Source of the DNA: Solirubrobacter soli DSM 22325
Lineage (GTDB): Bacteria > Actinomycetota > Thermoleophilia > Solirubrobacterales > Solirubrobacteraceae
Length of the DNA: 64,000 nt
Reading direction: 5' to 3'
Assembly: GCF_000423665.1 (NCBI RefSeq)
Contig: NZ_AUIK01000001.1
Location: 124,001 to 188,000, forward strand
A program made the position numbers and the translations under genes. Shown here one piece after another: positions 24,272-33,532 of this stretch (positions within the stretch are counted from its first letter, which is position 1; the number at the start of each line of letters is the position of its first letter). The notes below the pieces were generated by a model. That model made no database searches, had not been told where the DNA came from, and saw only the letters and a list, made by a program, of their open reading frames with translations.

Positions 24272-24793
24272 TCAGATCTTCTTCACCTGGTCGTACCCCA
24301 CTTCCACGGGGGTTTCGCGGCCGAAGATGGAGACGAGCACCTTGAGCTTCGACGCGTCCTCGTTGATCTCGGAGATCTCGCCTGAGAAGTCCGACAGCGG
24401 GCCCGAGATCACCTTGACAGATTCGCCGATCGAGAACTGCGCCCTGCTCGGGACCTTCTGCGCCACCTCGCGGTGCAGCAGCCGGTCGACCTCAGCCTGG
24501 GTCAGCGGGATCGGCTCGTTGGAGGCCCCCACGAAGCCGGTGACGCCGGGCGTGCCCTTCACGACCTGCCAGGAGTCCTCGTTGAGGTCCATGTTCACCA
24601 GCACGTAGCCGGGCATGGTCCGCTTCTCGACGGAGATCTTCTGGTTGTCCTTCATCTCCTGGACCGTCTCGGTCGGAACGACGACCTGGCGCACGGCGCG
24701 CGTCTGGTTCAGGGATGAGACACGGTGCTCAAGGTTCTGCTTGACCTTGTTCTCGTGCCCGGAATAGGTGTTGATGACGTACCAGCGAAACAT
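24272..24793 (-). CDS. nusG: Transcription antitermination protein NusG
   Basis: The 173-residue product has the NGN domain ([42 protein letters not shown]) and the C-terminal KOW domain ([20 protein letters not shown]). NusG binds RNA polymerase, modulates pausing and links to Rho or ribosomal S10. It is part of the secE-nusG-rplK operon. Confidence 0.97.
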   Translation of the reverse strand: MFRWYVINTYSGHENKVKQNLEHRVSSLNQTRAVRQVVVPTETVQEMKDNQKISVEKRTMPGYVLVNMDLNEDSWQVVKGTPGVTGFVGASNEPIPLTQAEVDRLLHREVAQKVPSRAQFSIGESVKVISGPLSDFSGEISEINEDASKLKVLVSIFGRETPVEVGYDQVKKI

Positions 24794-24809
24794 GTGAGGG
24801 GCGGCTGCC

Positions 24810-25343
24810 TTAAAGAATTGCCTGAATGATCGGGTTCCAGATCGCGTCGAGCAGCCCGAGATAGGCGCCGGCCACGATGACGAACCCGAGGGTCACCGCC
24901 GTGCCCTGGCCGACCTGACGCCGGTCCGGCCACTGCACGCGGCGCAACTCGGCGTAGGAGGCCCGCAGGAAGTCCGCCGCGCGACCGAAGAGGCCCTTGC
25001 GCGGGTGCGCGGGCTCGTTCGCGTGGTGGTGCTCCTCCGGCACCTGGGCCTCGCCGTTCGGGACGGCGGCGGTCTGCTGGAGCTCGTTGCCGGCACGACC
25101 GGCGGCCGCCGACGCCTCGGCACGCGCGGCGCGCTCCGCACGCGAGCGGCGACGCGGACGCTCCGGCCCGTCGGGACCGGCCTCGGCGATGTGCGCCTCG
25201 GTCACGGCCGGCTCGGCCTGCCCGAGCGGGTCGGGCGGCTCGGACTGGCCGAAATCGCGTTCGAAGTCGTCGTCGCGGACGCGGTCGTCGCCGAGGTCTT
25301 CCTCGGCGTCGCTCTCTCCCCGGCGTGGACGATCGGTGGCCAT
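24810..25343 (-). CDS. secE: Preprotein translocase subunit SecE with long charged N-terminal extension
   Basis: The conserved part is the last 65 residues: AADFLRASYAELRRVQWPDRRQVGQGTAVTLGFVIVAGAYLGLLD, an amphipathic helix plus one membrane helix, which clamps SecY. The first 110 residues are an acidic then basic, low-complexity extension (ESDAEEDLGDDRVRDDDFERD, RPRRRSRAERAARAEASA, HHHANEP), making the protein 177 residues against a usual 60-130. The extension should lie in the cytoplasm. Its job is unknown. Confidence 0.93.
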   Translation of the reverse strand: MATDRPRRGESDAEEDLGDDRVRDDDFERDFGQSEPPDPLGQAEPAVTEAHIAEAGPDGPERPRRRSRAERAARAEASAAAGRAGNELQQTAAVPNGEAQVPEEHHHANEPAHPRKGLFGRAADFLRASYAELRRVQWPDRRQVGQGTAVTLGFVIVAGAYLGLLDAIWNPIIQAIL

Positions 25344-25353
25344 CGTGCGTTAC

Positions 25354-25518
25354 CTAGCGGGTCTCGCGATGCCCGGTATGACGCCGGCACCACTTGCAGT
25401 ACTTCCGCAGCGTGATGCGATCCGGGTTATTGCGCTTGGACTTCTTTGTCTGGTAGTTCCGGCGCTTGCACTCCTCGCATGCGAGGGTCACAGCGATCCG
25501 GACGTCTCCGCGGGCCAT
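25354..25518 (-). CDS. rpmG: 50S ribosomal protein L33
   Basis: The 54-residue protein ([20 protein letters not shown]...) carries two CxxC pairs (CEEC and CKWC), so it is the zinc-binding form of L33 rather than a zinc-free paralogue. It heads the rpmG-secE-nusG-rplKAJL cluster and is 10 bp from secE. Confidence 0.96.
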   Translation of the reverse strand: MARGDVRIAVTLACEECKRRNYQTKKSKRNNPDRITLRKYCKWCRRHTGHRETR

Positions 25519-25610
25519 GACGGCGTGCTCCGAGAGTCGTGGGTTCGTGAATGCGCCGGGGCAAAGGAAAACCCCGCACCGGCGCGAGGTCGGCAAGGAA
25601 GGATAGCGCG

Positions 25611-27680
25611 CTAGCCCGCCGGGCTCAGGTACCGATCTACCACGACCTTCGGACGCTCCACCGGCGCCCCCGCCTCGGCCGACCACGCGAGCCGGACGAG
25701 CTGCGCGTGCGTCCACGCCAGCGGGGTCGCGGACTGGGTGCCTTCCCCCTGCTTGAAGCCATCTTTGCCCGTCGGCTCGCGCCCGTCCCAGACCTGTTCG
25801 GGAAGCATCCCGCCGCCGTTGGCGGTCTGGGCGATGTCCTGCAACAGAGTGTTCGCCCGCCGACCGGCGAGCAGCTCGTACTCGCCGCGCTCGCCCGCGA
25901 AGATCGGCCACGCGCGTCCGAGCGTGCGGCGTGTGTCGTCGTCGAAGATGCGCCACGATTTGCCGTCGCGGCGCTCGCCGTAGCCGTCGAAGTCGTAGCG
26001 GTGCCAGAAGCCGCCGGCGAGCAGACGGTCGTCGACGACCTTGACGGTGTTGACGATGACCGGGTCGGTCGGCGACTTGATGCCCAGCCGGACGAGCTCG
26101 AGGAAGCTGGGGTCCACGACGCGCCGTTGGTCGAGGTCAGACGGCCCCGAGTCGCCGATCGCGTAGGTCGTGCCCGTGTTCGGGTCCTTGTCCTTGGTCA
26201 GCCGCAGGTAGTACGGCGCGTCCGAGTACGGGCCGTTGGTGGTCGCCGTCCACTTCTGGACGTTGTTGGCCCAGGAGTCGGCCTTCTTGAGATAGGTCGT
26301 CAGGCGGGCGTCATCGCCGTTGAGCCGTGCGACGGCGGCCGCGCAGACGAGCCCGGCGATCTCGGCCGCGATCGTCGAAGGCGAGTAGCCGTCCTGGTTC
26401 TCCCAGCGGTCCTGCTCGGTCTCCGGCCCGTTCTCGACGATGTAGTCGGCCGCCTTGCGGATGTGCCGCCAGTCGCGCGCCCCGGTCCGGCCGAGCTGCC
26501 ACGCGAGCACGATCGGCAGCCCGACCTGGTCCAGCTGCTCGGCCTTGAACTTCGGCGTGCCGTCGACCTGGGAGTTCTGCGGGAACGCGCCGTCGTCGAG
26601 CTGCTGCTCGTCGAAGAGGAAGTCGAGCGCCTCGTCCGCCGAGTCCTTGTCACCGGCGGCGAAGAGCGCGGTGGCGATCTGGTACAGGTCGCGTGCCCAG
26701 ACGAGGTGGTACGGCGCGGAGCGCGGGTTGTCGGGGTCGATCCGCAGCTCGCCCCAGCCCCACGGCATCGTCGGCGACGCGACGAACGCGCCCGGGTTGT
26801 CCTTGTCCTCGTGGGCCTTGAGGACGAGCAGCGACGTCTCGTACTCCTTCAGGATCGGGACCGCCGCGGCCGGCGGCGGCTTGAGCTTGTTGCGCCACTC
26901 GACCCACCCGGCCTTGTAGTCGGAGGCGACGGCGTCGAAGCCGTCGCGCAGCGACAACATGGCGGCGTTGCGCGCGGCGGTTCCGAGCTTCGCGAACCCG
27001 ATCGCCAGCGTCAGGTCGCGGTGCACGCCGCGGCCCGTGAGCCGCGTGTGCGCCTGCTGGACGACGTTGCCGGGCCGCAGCGCGTCGTAGGTGTGCTCGA
27101 GCAGATCCTCGGTGTGCCCCTTGTAGCCCGTGCTCGTGCGGGTCAGCGCGGGCCGCGCGACCAGCGCCGAGGCGATCCGGCTGTCGTGGCTGAGCAGGGC
27201 GTGCCCGCGCGTCCAGCCGACGTCGTCGGAGCCGTCGTTGTAGAGCTGCGGGTCGTAGGAGACCTCGACGTCGTGGTCCTTGCCGTCCAGCGACTCGAAG
27301 CGGACCTTGATCAGCACGACCGAGCGCTGCGGGTCGCTCACGTACGTGCGCGTGAGCCGCCACTTCGACGTCGACGACGTCTGCGTGTAGGTGAGTGTGT
27401 CCTCGGTCACCGCGCCCGTGCTCACGGTCCTGCCGTCGACCATGAAGTCCAGCGACCGCGCCGAGGGGTGGCTGAGGTCGGGGTAGTAGACCTCCGTCAG
27501 CCCGGCCTTGCGCAGCGTGAACCAGACACGGCTGGCCTTGGTCGCCGAGGTTCCGAAGCCCTGCTTGTCCGCGGGCGCCCACGTCGCCTTCCCGCCAGGA
27601 GCCCCAGGCGCGCGCTCGCGCGCGTACGCGGGCGCGCTGATCAGCAGCGCCAGCAGGACCGTTGTGAACGCCCGCAACAT
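25611..27680 (-). CDS. Secreted GH15 glucoamylase/glucodextranase-like enzyme
   Basis: The 689-residue protein has a signal peptide ([19 protein letters not shown]) and an N-terminal beta-sandwich typical of bacterial GH15 enzymes ([20 protein letters not shown]). An (alpha/alpha)6 barrel follows. Catalytic candidates are the general acid E427 in [13 protein letters not shown] and the general base E628 in [16 protein letters not shown] and [11 protein letters not shown] are also conserved. The family releases glucose from the non-reducing ends of alpha-glucans. It is divergent, with 24 bp between starts, from the monooxygenase gene at 27705 and lies directly upstream of the ribosomal rpmG gene. 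Confidence 0.92.
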   Translation of the reverse strand: MLRAFTTVLLALLISAPAYARERAPGAPGGKATWAPADKQGFGTSATKASRVWFTLRKAGLTEVYYPDLSHPSARSLDFMVDGRTVSTGAVTEDTLTYTQTSSTSKWRLTRTYVSDPQRSVVLIKVRFESLDGKDHDVEVSYDPQLYNDGSDDVGWTRGHALLSHDSRIASALVARPALTRTSTGYKGHTEDLLEHTYDALRPGNVVQQAHTRLTGRGVHRDLTLAIGFAKLGTAARNAAMLSLRDGFDAVASDYKAGWVEWRNKLKPPPAAAVPILKEYETSLLVLKAHEDKDNPGAFVASPTMPWGWGELRIDPDNPRSAPYHLVWARDLYQIATALFAAGDKDSADEALDFLFDEQQLDDGAFPQNSQVDGTPKFKAEQLDQVGLPIVLAWQLGRTGARDWRHIRKAADYIVENGPETEQDRWENQDGYSPSTIAAEIAGLVCAAAVARLNGDDARLTTYLKKADSWANNVQKWTATTNGPYSDAPYYLRLTKDKDPNTGTTYAIGDSGPSDLDQRRVVDPSFLELVRLGIKSPTDPVIVNTVKVVDDRLLAGGFWHRYDFDGYGERRDGKSWRIFDDDTRRTLGRAWPIFAGERGEYELLAGRRANTLLQDIAQTANGGGMLPEQVWDGREPTGKDGFKQGEGTQSATPLAWTHAQLVRLAWSAEAGAPVERPKVVVDRYLSPAG

Positions 27681-27704
27681 GCGCGGCAGCGTACAGTCGG
27701 GGCA

Positions 27705-28022
27705 ATGGTCGTCAAGATCAACGCCATCGAGGTCGCCGAAGGCCGCGGCCCTGAGCTCGAAGCGCGCTTCGCGCGCCGCGCCGCCGAGGTCGACGGTCAG
27801 CCCGGCTTCCGCGGCTTCGAGCTCCTACGCCCGATCAAGGGCGAGGACCGCTACTTCGTCGTCACCCATTGGGACTCCGACGAGGACTTCCAGAACTGGG
27901 TCAAGTCCTCCGCGTTCACGCGAGGTCACGCGCAGGCGCGTGCGGACTCCAAGGGCACCGTCGCCCACGGGTCCGCGGTGCTGGAGTTCGAGGTGGTCGA
28001 CCTCAGCTCGCCGGCGGAGTAG
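27705..28022 (+). CDS. Antibiotic-biosynthesis-monooxygenase fold protein, IsdG/HmoA-like
   Basis: The 105-residue protein belongs to the dimeric ferredoxin-like ABM fold: VKINAIEVAEGRGPELEARFA, PGFRGFELLRP, YFVVTHWDSDEDFQNWVKS, FTRGHA. Asn6, Trp65 and His75 fall where the IsdG family has its Asn-Trp-His triad (N7/W66-67/H76-77), so haem degradation to release iron is a reasonable inference. An alternative is a generic quinol monooxygenase. It is convergent with and slightly overlaps the small gene ending at 28003. Confidence 0.82.
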   Translation: MVVKINAIEVAEGRGPELEARFARRAAEVDGQPGFRGFELLRPIKGEDRYFVVTHWDSDEDFQNWVKSSAFTRGHAQARADSKGTVAHGSAVLEFEVVDLSSPAE

Positions 28023-28155
28023 CCGGCGGCGGGGTCTCGTCGACCGCGAGCAGGAGCACGGTCATGTCGTCGGCTCGGCGCGCGGCGACGCAGAGGGCGA
28101 CGGCCATCAGACAGCTGAGAAGCCACACGGTGGCGAAGCCGATGAGCCAGAGCAT
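28003..28155 (-). CDS. Small single-span membrane protein
   Basis: The 50-residue ORF from the ATG at 28155 reads MLWLIGFATVWLLSCLMAV..., one clear membrane helix followed by a short basic stretch and a Pro-rich tail. There is no recognised family. Its stop overlaps the end of the monooxygenase gene by 20 bp, and the ribosome site (AAGG) is weak. It may be co-transcribed with the small membrane protein at 28208. It could be spurious. Confidence 0.45.
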   Translation of the reverse strand: MLWLIGFATVWLLSCLMAVALCVAARRADDMTVLLLAVDETPPPATPPAS

Positions 28156-28207
28156 GTGCCTTGTATCGGCACGCACGAACCGCCCTTGAGGCGATTCGTA
28201 CAAATGC

Positions 28208-28444
28208 TCAGAAGCGCCGTTCGTTGCGGCGCCGTTCCTCGTCTTCGCGGTCGCGCTCGGACTGCAGGCCGAGCTGCATCAGCACGTTGCCGAGCGCAAC
28301 GAGCCCGGCGACGCCGATCAGGACGATCCCCGCTCCCAGCGGGGCGTCGCCGCCGATGATGATCAGGACGATCCCGGCGACGAGGATCGCCGCCGGGAGT
28401 CCGATCCGGAGGAGCTTCAACCCCACGCCACCGATTATGGACAT
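28208..28444 (-). CDS. Small two-helix membrane protein with charged tail
   Basis: The 78-residue protein has two hydrophobic helices rich in Gly, Ile and Val (LPAAILVAGIVLIIIGG and GIVLIGVAGLVALGNVLMQ) and a strongly charged C-terminus (SERDREDEERRRNERRF). No family is recognised. Codon bias is like its neighbours and an ATG is available at 28444, so it is probably real. Confidence 0.6.
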   Translation of the reverse strand: MSIIGGVGLKLLRIGLPAAILVAGIVLIIIGGDAPLGAGIVLIGVAGLVALGNVLMQLGLQSERDREDEERRRNERRF

Positions 28445-28497
28445 GAGGGTTCACTGAACAGTCGGGTGTCGTTGACTCCGGCGGCCGGCACCGGTAG

Positions 28498-30171
28498 ATG
28501 TTCGCCATGTCGACGCCGTCCCTCGCGCGGCCGATTCCCCAGACGTATGTGGTACGGGCCGTCCGGCGAACCCGCAACGACGCCGGCGTGACCCCACCGG
28601 TCGCGGACGAGGAGATCGTCGACGCACTGTTGCGCAACCGCCACGACTTCGAGGACGGCCTCCGGATACGTCTCGACAAGCAGTTCAAGGACTGCGACGT
28701 CGTGGGCGCATCGCTGCGCGACGTGCGCCTCGGCGGCGGTGTCCTGATCGACCTGGAGTTCAAGGTCAAGAGCCATAGGAACCTGGTCAAGCTCTCGGTG
28801 GGGTTCACCGAGGGAGTCGTGCTCCAGCTCGGCAAGCTCCTCGTGCGTGTGCTGCGCGAGCCGGTCGCGGTCTCGGTCACGGCCGCGCCCAACCGGCGCG
28901 CCAAGGCGACCTCGTCCAAGGCCGGTGGCGGCTGGGGGACGATGACGCCGGTGCTCGCGGCGATCGCCAGCGGGATCGGGGTCATCGGGTTCGTGACGTT
29001 TGTCGGCGGCGTGTTCGTGTGGGCGCGACTGAACGGCAATGGCTTCCCCGCCGCGCCGGCGCTCAGCGTCTATCCGCGGCAGGATCTGCTGGTGATCGGC
29101 GCCTCGACGCTGGTGCCGCAGGTGCTGATCGCGCTGGGCGCCGTGGCGGGGCTGACCGCGTTCTACCTGATCCTCCGCCAGATCCCGCGAGTCAAGGAAC
29201 GGGAGCAGCTGGCGCGCGCCGGTCACCTTGACCACCTCACGTGGCCCGAGAGGATCGTCTGCGTGCTGCTCTTGATCATCGTCAGCCAGGTCCCTCGGTT
29301 CCTGGGCCTGACCGACGAGGTGCCCCTTGCCGCTCCCGTGCTGGTCCTCATCGCCGTGATCGCGGGCCTGATCGGCCTCGCTACGCGGCGGTTCGCCTAC
29401 GTCGCGACTACCGCGTTCCTGGGGATCGGCGTGCTGATGAGCTACGTGGCGTTCGTGCGAGCGCGCAACGACAAGCAGATCCGCGGGGCCGCGCTGATCC
29501 GATCCGGGCAGACGCCCGTCACCGGGATCTACCTCACTGAGGGTGCCGGTCGCGTGTATCTCGCGCAGATCGAGTTCGACCGCCACGGCGTGCTCCGCGA
29601 GGACTTCAAACACATCATCGGGGTGGACAAGAGCGAGGTGACCGACCTCGCCGTCGCCGCGGCGCAACCGCCCGAAAAGGCGTTCGCCGACGCACAGAAG
29701 CTCAAGTCGGAGTTGTGCGGCTTCCAGCCCACCCCCGAGAAGCCGGCCGCCAGCGGCTGCGCTCCCACGCCGACGCCCACGCCTCCGAAACCGCCCGCGA
29801 TCCCGCTCTACGCCGGCGGCGAGCGAACGCTCGACCCGGACGGCACGGTGCTGTTCGTGCTGCCGGCGTTCAAGGAGGACGCGATCGGCGTCGTCAGCTT
29901 CATCACACGCGAGCCCGTCCGCGTCGACGGCGCCGACAAGCCGCGCCGGATCAGCTTGGCGACGAAGCCGTTCCGCGGCCAGGCGGGTCACCCCGTCCGC
30001 ATCCAATTGCGCCTGTCGACCCGAGCGCGGCGGTCAATGCGCGCTGCGGGTGGCGCGATGCCGGTCAGCATCCGGATCGTCGCGGTCGGAGCGACGGGGC
30101 TCGCGTCCCGCGACAGCTCCGGCTGCGTGGTGCTGCGCGCCGCGGCCGCTCGAGCCGCGGCGACGTGTTGA
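28498..30171 (+). CDS. Membrane protein of unknown function
   Basis: The 557-residue protein is not recognised. Residues 1-130 are soluble, with an ordered region (EEIVDALLRNRHDFEDGLRI, DVRLGGGVLIDLEFKVK) whose repeated beta pattern suggests a small binding domain. Five membrane helices follow between about residues 145 and 320. A long outer or cytoplasmic part comes next, with a Pro/Thr linker (CAPTPTPTPPKPP) and a beta-rich basic end (PVRIQLRLSTRARR, SIRIVAVGATG). The start may be 28498 or the ATG at 28507. The stop abuts the stop of the convergent gene (TGATCA at 30169-30174). Confidence 0.7.
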   Translation: MFAMSTPSLARPIPQTYVVRAVRRTRNDAGVTPPVADEEIVDALLRNRHDFEDGLRIRLDKQFKDCDVVGASLRDVRLGGGVLIDLEFKVKSHRNLVKLSVGFTEGVVLQLGKLLVRVLREPVAVSVTAAPNRRAKATSSKAGGGWGTMTPVLAAIASGIGVIGFVTFVGGVFVWARLNGNGFPAAPALSVYPRQDLLVIGASTLVPQVLIALGAVAGLTAFYLILRQIPRVKEREQLARAGHLDHLTWPERIVCVLLLIIVSQVPRFLGLTDEVPLAAPVLVLIAVIAGLIGLATRRFAYVATTAFLGIGVLMSYVAFVRARNDKQIRGAALIRSGQTPVTGIYLTEGAGRVYLAQIEFDRHGVLREDFKHIIGVDKSEVTDLAVAAAQPPEKAFADAQKLKSELCGFQPTPEKPAASGCAPTPTPTPPKPPAIPLYAGGERTLDPDGTVLFVLPAFKEDAIGVVSFITREPVRVDGADKPRRISLATKPFRGQAGHPVRIQLRLSTRARRSMRAAGGAMPVSIRIVAVGATGLASRDSSGCVVLRAAAARAAATC

Positions 30172-31278
30172 TCACGCCGGGGCGTGTGCCGCGGCGGCCT
30201 CCTCGCGCGTCAGCGGGTTCTTGCCCCAGCGGGTGCTCTGGGCGTACTCGATCAGCCGCGGGAAGTAGTCGGTCAGGTGCGGGCACGCGATGCCGGCGGG
30301 GCCGAGCAGGGCGCGGGCGCGCGAGTCGTCGAAGACCATGTCCATGTCGAAGTACGGGAAGTACACGGCGGCGTGGTCGTCGGCGTGGGCGGAGCCGGTG
30401 CCGGTCGAGCCCGGGGCGACGACGGGCGGGCGCTCCTTGCCGAACGCGGCGCTGGTCATGCCCACGAGGTCGTCGACGGTGCAGGCTTCGCGGCCGCTGA
30501 CCAGGTTCACGACCCCGCTCGACGACGAGTCCTCGAGCAGGTGCACGAGCGCGTCGGCGACGTAGTCGACCGGGACGACGTCCACCAGGGCCTCAGGCCG
30601 GGCGGGAACCTCGGCGAACAGGCCGCGGGAGAAGGCGCGGATCGGCCAATAGAGCACGTTGAACGCCGGCGTCCAGCCGGAGCCGGACTCGCCCATCACG
30701 ATCGACGGGCGGGCGATCACCGGGTCCAGGTCGGACGCGTCGTTGACGACGTGCTCGGCCTCCCACTTGGTCTGCTCGTAGGTGTTGCGGAACTCCTGGC
30801 CCGCGTCGAGCTGGCGCTCGCGGAACGTGCCCTCGGTGATGCCGGCCACGTAGGCGGTGCTCACGTGGATGAAGCGATCCAGGCGGCCCGCGTTCTTGGC
30901 CTGCCGGGCGAGCCCGATGATCTCGCGCGTGCCCTCGACGTTGATCTGGCGCGCCTCGTCGAGCTCGAGGTCGAAGGAGATCGAGGCCGCGCAGTGCATG
31001 ACCGCCTCGGCCTCCTCGGCGACCTGGCTGCGGGTGCCGGCGTCCATCCCCAGCCCCGGGGACGTGACGTCGCCGGCGACGGCGCGCGCCCGCTCGCGAT
31101 ACGGCGACGGGTCGCGCCACAGCTTGGCGAGGACGTCGTCCAACCGCTCCTGCGCGGCGACGTCGTCAGCCGCGCGCACGAGGGCGATCACTTCCCGATC
31201 GCCCTTCTCGAGCACGCGCGCCATGACCTCCATGCCGAGGAAGCCGGTCGCGCCCGTCAGGAAGACGGGAGATTTCAC
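30172..31278 (-). CDS. NAD(P)-dependent acyl-CoA/thioester reductase-like dehydrogenase
   Basis: The 368-residue protein is an extended SDR with VFLTGATGFLGMEVMARVLE (nucleotide binding), STAYVAG and the catalytic YxxxK in NTYEQTKWEAE. It is closest in pattern to the NAD_binding_4 group (male sterility/fatty acyl-CoA reductase, thioester reductase domains). The GTG start overlaps the fabI stop (GTGA), placing it last in the fatty-acid operon. A role in reducing an acyl thioester to an aldehyde or alcohol, or a lipid-linked dehydrogenase step, is inferred from that position. Confidence 0.8.
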   Translation of the reverse strand: MKSPVFLTGATGFLGMEVMARVLEKGDREVIALVRAADDVAAQERLDDVLAKLWRDPSPYRERARAVAGDVTSPGLGMDAGTRSQVAEEAEAVMHCAASISFDLELDEARQINVEGTREIIGLARQAKNAGRLDRFIHVSTAYVAGITEGTFRERQLDAGQEFRNTYEQTKWEAEHVVNDASDLDPVIARPSIVMGESGSGWTPAFNVLYWPIRAFSRGLFAEVPARPEALVDVVPVDYVADALVHLLEDSSSSGVVNLVSGREACTVDDLVGMTSAAFGKERPPVVAPGSTGTGSAHADDHAAVYFPYFDMDMVFDDSRARALLGPAGIACPHLTDYFPRLIEYAQSTRWGKNPLTREEAAAAHAPA

Positions 31279-32075
31279 GCCTCCACCTCTTCCCGGAGCG
31301 GCACGATCTGCGTGCCCATCGCGTGGAAGCCGCCGTCGACGTGGATGACCTCGGCGGTGATCGCGCGCGACGCGTCCGAGAGCAGGAACGCGATCGTGTC
31401 CGCCACGGGCGTCGGATCCTCGACGTCCCACGGCAGCGGCGCCTGCTTCTCCCAGGCGGTGGCCAGGTCGCTGAACCCGGGGATGCCGCGTGCGGCGAGC
31501 GTCCCCAACGGGCCGGCGGAGACCAGGTTCACGCGCACGCGGCGGGGACCGAGGTCCCGCGCCAGGTAGCGCGACGTGGCCTCCAGCGCCGCCTTGGCGA
31601 CGCCCATCCAGTCATAGACGGGCCACGCGACCTGGGCGTCGAAGTCCAGCCCGACGACCGACGCGCCCTCCTCGGGGAAGAGGTCGGCCAGCCCGACGGT
31701 CAGCGCCTTGAGCGAGAAGGCGCTGGTCTGGAAGGCCGTGACGGCGCTCTCGATCGGCGTGTTGAGGAAGTTGCCGCCGAGCGCGTCCTCCGGGGCGAAC
31801 GCGATCGCGTGCAGGATGCCGTCCACGCGACCCCAGCGGTCGCGGAGATCCTCCGCGACCGCCTCGATGTCCGCCGGGTTGTTGACGTCGAGCTCGAGCA
31901 CGTCCGGGACCGGGTCGAGCTTCTGCGCCGAACGGTCGGTCATGCGCTTGGCACGGCCGAACCCCGTCAGGACGACCTCCGCCCCGGCCTCCTGCGCCGC
32001 CTTGGCCGCCGCGTAAGCGATCGACTCGCGGTTCAGGACGCCCGTGATGAGGAGCTTCTTGCCTTCGAGGGTCAT
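31275..32075 (-). CDS. fabI: Enoyl-[acyl-carrier-protein] reductase (NADH)
   Basis: The 266-residue protein begins MTLEGKKLLITGVLNRESIA and has the FabI active-site pattern Y-x6-K in PVYDWMGVAKAALE, plus IHVDGGFHAMG near the end. It performs the last reduction in each elongation cycle of type II fatty-acid synthesis, and the family is the target of triclosan and isoniazid-type drugs. Its ATG overlaps the fabF stop (ATGA). Confidence 0.93.
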   Translation of the reverse strand: MTLEGKKLLITGVLNRESIAYAAAKAAQEAGAEVVLTGFGRAKRMTDRSAQKLDPVPDVLELDVNNPADIEAVAEDLRDRWGRVDGILHAIAFAPEDALGGNFLNTPIESAVTAFQTSAFSLKALTVGLADLFPEEGASVVGLDFDAQVAWPVYDWMGVAKAALEATSRYLARDLGPRRVRVNLVSAGPLGTLAARGIPGFSDLATAWEKQAPLPWDVEDPTPVADTIAFLLSDASRAITAEVIHVDGGFHAMGTQIVPLREEVEA

Positions 32076-33271
32076 GCTGCCTCCAAACAGAGGACGGCGT
32101 TGTGGCCTCCGAACCCGAACGACGACGAGATCGCGATCGCGGGCTTGCCGTCGATGTTGAGCGGCTTGGCCTGGTGCGGGACGTAGTCGAGGTCGAGCCC
32201 CTCGCCCGGGTTCTCGAGCCCGAGCGTCGGCGGCGCGATCCGGTCGCGCAGCGCGAGCAGCGTCGCCACGGCCTCCACGGCGCCGGCGGCGCCGAGCAGG
32301 TGCCCGATCGAGGACTTCAACGACGAGATCGGGATCTGGTAGGCGCGCTCGCCGAGCGCGGTCTTCAGCGCGGCGGTCTCGGCGGCGTCGTTCAGCGACG
32401 TCGACGTGCCGTGCGCGTTGACGTAGACGACGTCCTCGGCGGTGATGCCGGCGTCGTCGAGCGCCGCCTGCATCGCGCGCGAAGGCCCGCCGCCCGTCTT
32501 GTCCGGGGCGGTCAGGTGGTACGCGTCGGCCGACGCGCCGTAGCCCTTCAGCGTGCCGAGGATCTTCGCGCCGCGCTTCTCGGCGCCCTCGCGCGTCTCG
32601 AGGATCAGGATCGCGCCGCCCTCGCCCATGACGAAGCCGTCGCGGTCCTTGTCGAACGGGCGCGAGATGCCCTTGACCGACAGCGCGTCGAGCGCACCGA
32701 ACGCGGCGTTGGAGAGCGGCGTGATCGCCGCCTCCGAGCCGCCGGTGACGACGGCGTCGACCAGGCCGGACTCGAGCATCATCTTCGCGGCGCCGATGGC
32801 GTCCGCGCCGCCCGAGCAGGCGGAGACGATCCCGTGGCACGGGCCGAGCAGCTTGTAGCGCATGGAGACCGCGGCGGCCGCGGCATTGCTCATCATCAGC
32901 GGCACGGAGAGCGGCGGGACCTTCTTCGCCCCGCTCTCGATCAAGATCTCCTTGCCGCGCTCGAGCGTGCCGATGCCGCCGATGCCGGTGCCGAGGATCG
33001 ATGCGATCTTCGTCCCGTCATACGGCAGCTCGTCGCTCCAGCCCGCCTCGGCCAGCGCCTCGTCGCCCGCGACCAGCGCGAACTGGGTGAAGCGATCCGC
33101 GCGGCGGACCTCCTTCACCGAGAGGTGCTCGGTCGGCTCGAACTCGCTCGCGCGGCCCTTGCCGTCCTGAATGCCGACGACGCCGGCACTCCAGCGCTCA
33201 TGCAGCGTCCGAGCGCCGACTCCGAGCGGGGAGACGGCGCCGACGCCGGTGATGACGACTTCGCGGGTCAA
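32072..33271 (-). CDS. fabF: 3-oxoacyl-ACP synthase II
   Basis: The 399-residue protein has the Cys-His-His triad of KAS II: the nucleophile in VSACSGGADAIG, the first histidine in NAHGTSTSLND and the second in SIGHLLGAAG. The start is TTG at 33271, overlapping the acpP TGA by 4 nt (TTGA). No other start would keep the conserved TREVVITGVGAVSPLG N-terminus. It condenses malonyl-ACP with acyl-ACP in chain elongation. Confidence 0.95.
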   Translation of the reverse strand: MTREVVITGVGAVSPLGVGARTLHERWSAGVVGIQDGKGRASEFEPTEHLSVKEVRRADRFTQFALVAGDEALAEAGWSDELPYDGTKIASILGTGIGGIGTLERGKEILIESGAKKVPPLSVPLMMSNAAAAAVSMRYKLLGPCHGIVSACSGGADAIGAAKMMLESGLVDAVVTGGSEAAITPLSNAAFGALDALSVKGISRPFDKDRDGFVMGEGGAILILETREGAEKRGAKILGTLKGYGASADAYHLTAPDKTGGGPSRAMQAALDDAGITAEDVVYVNAHGTSTSLNDAAETAALKTALGERAYQIPISSLKSSIGHLLGAAGAVEAVATLLALRDRIAPPTLGLENPGEGLDLDYVPHQAKPLNIDGKPAIAISSSFGFGGHNAVLCLEAA

Positions 33272-33510
33272 GCCTTATCGACCACCAAGTTGATCGCGTC
33301 GGCGACGGTCTTGATCTTGCCGACGTCGTCGCCCTTGAGCGCCACGCCGTACTCGTCCTCGATGATCTGCGAGAGCTCGGCGAGGTCCAGCGAATCGACG
33401 TCGAGATCCTCGAACGTGGCCTCGTCGGTGATCTGCGACTCGTCGACGCCGAACTGCGGCAGCGCCTCGTAGACGGTCTTCTGGACGGCTTCGCGGGTGA
33501 CAGTGGCCAT
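33268..33510 (-). CDS. acpP: Acyl carrier protein
   Basis: The 80-residue acidic protein has the phosphopantetheine site DSLDLAEL preceded by FEDLDV, and the helix EDEYGVALKGDD. It carries growing acyl chains on the serine of DSL. It sits between fabG and fabF, overlapping fabF by 4 nt. The start at 33510 is the ATG giving the normal ACP length. Confidence 0.96.
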   Translation of the reverse strand: MATVTREAVQKTVYEALPQFGVDESQITDEATFEDLDVDSLDLAELSQIIEDEYGVALKGDDVGKIKTVADAINLVVDKA

Positions 33511-33532
33511 GTGTTGTTCTCCTTGAGGTGGT

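Noticed and set aside
25519-25610. A tRNA-Trp-like gene near rpmG/secE, expected in some bacteria
   Set aside because: No acceptor stem, CCA anticodon loop or GGTTCRANNCC T-arm is present; no tRNA was seen anywhere in the window.
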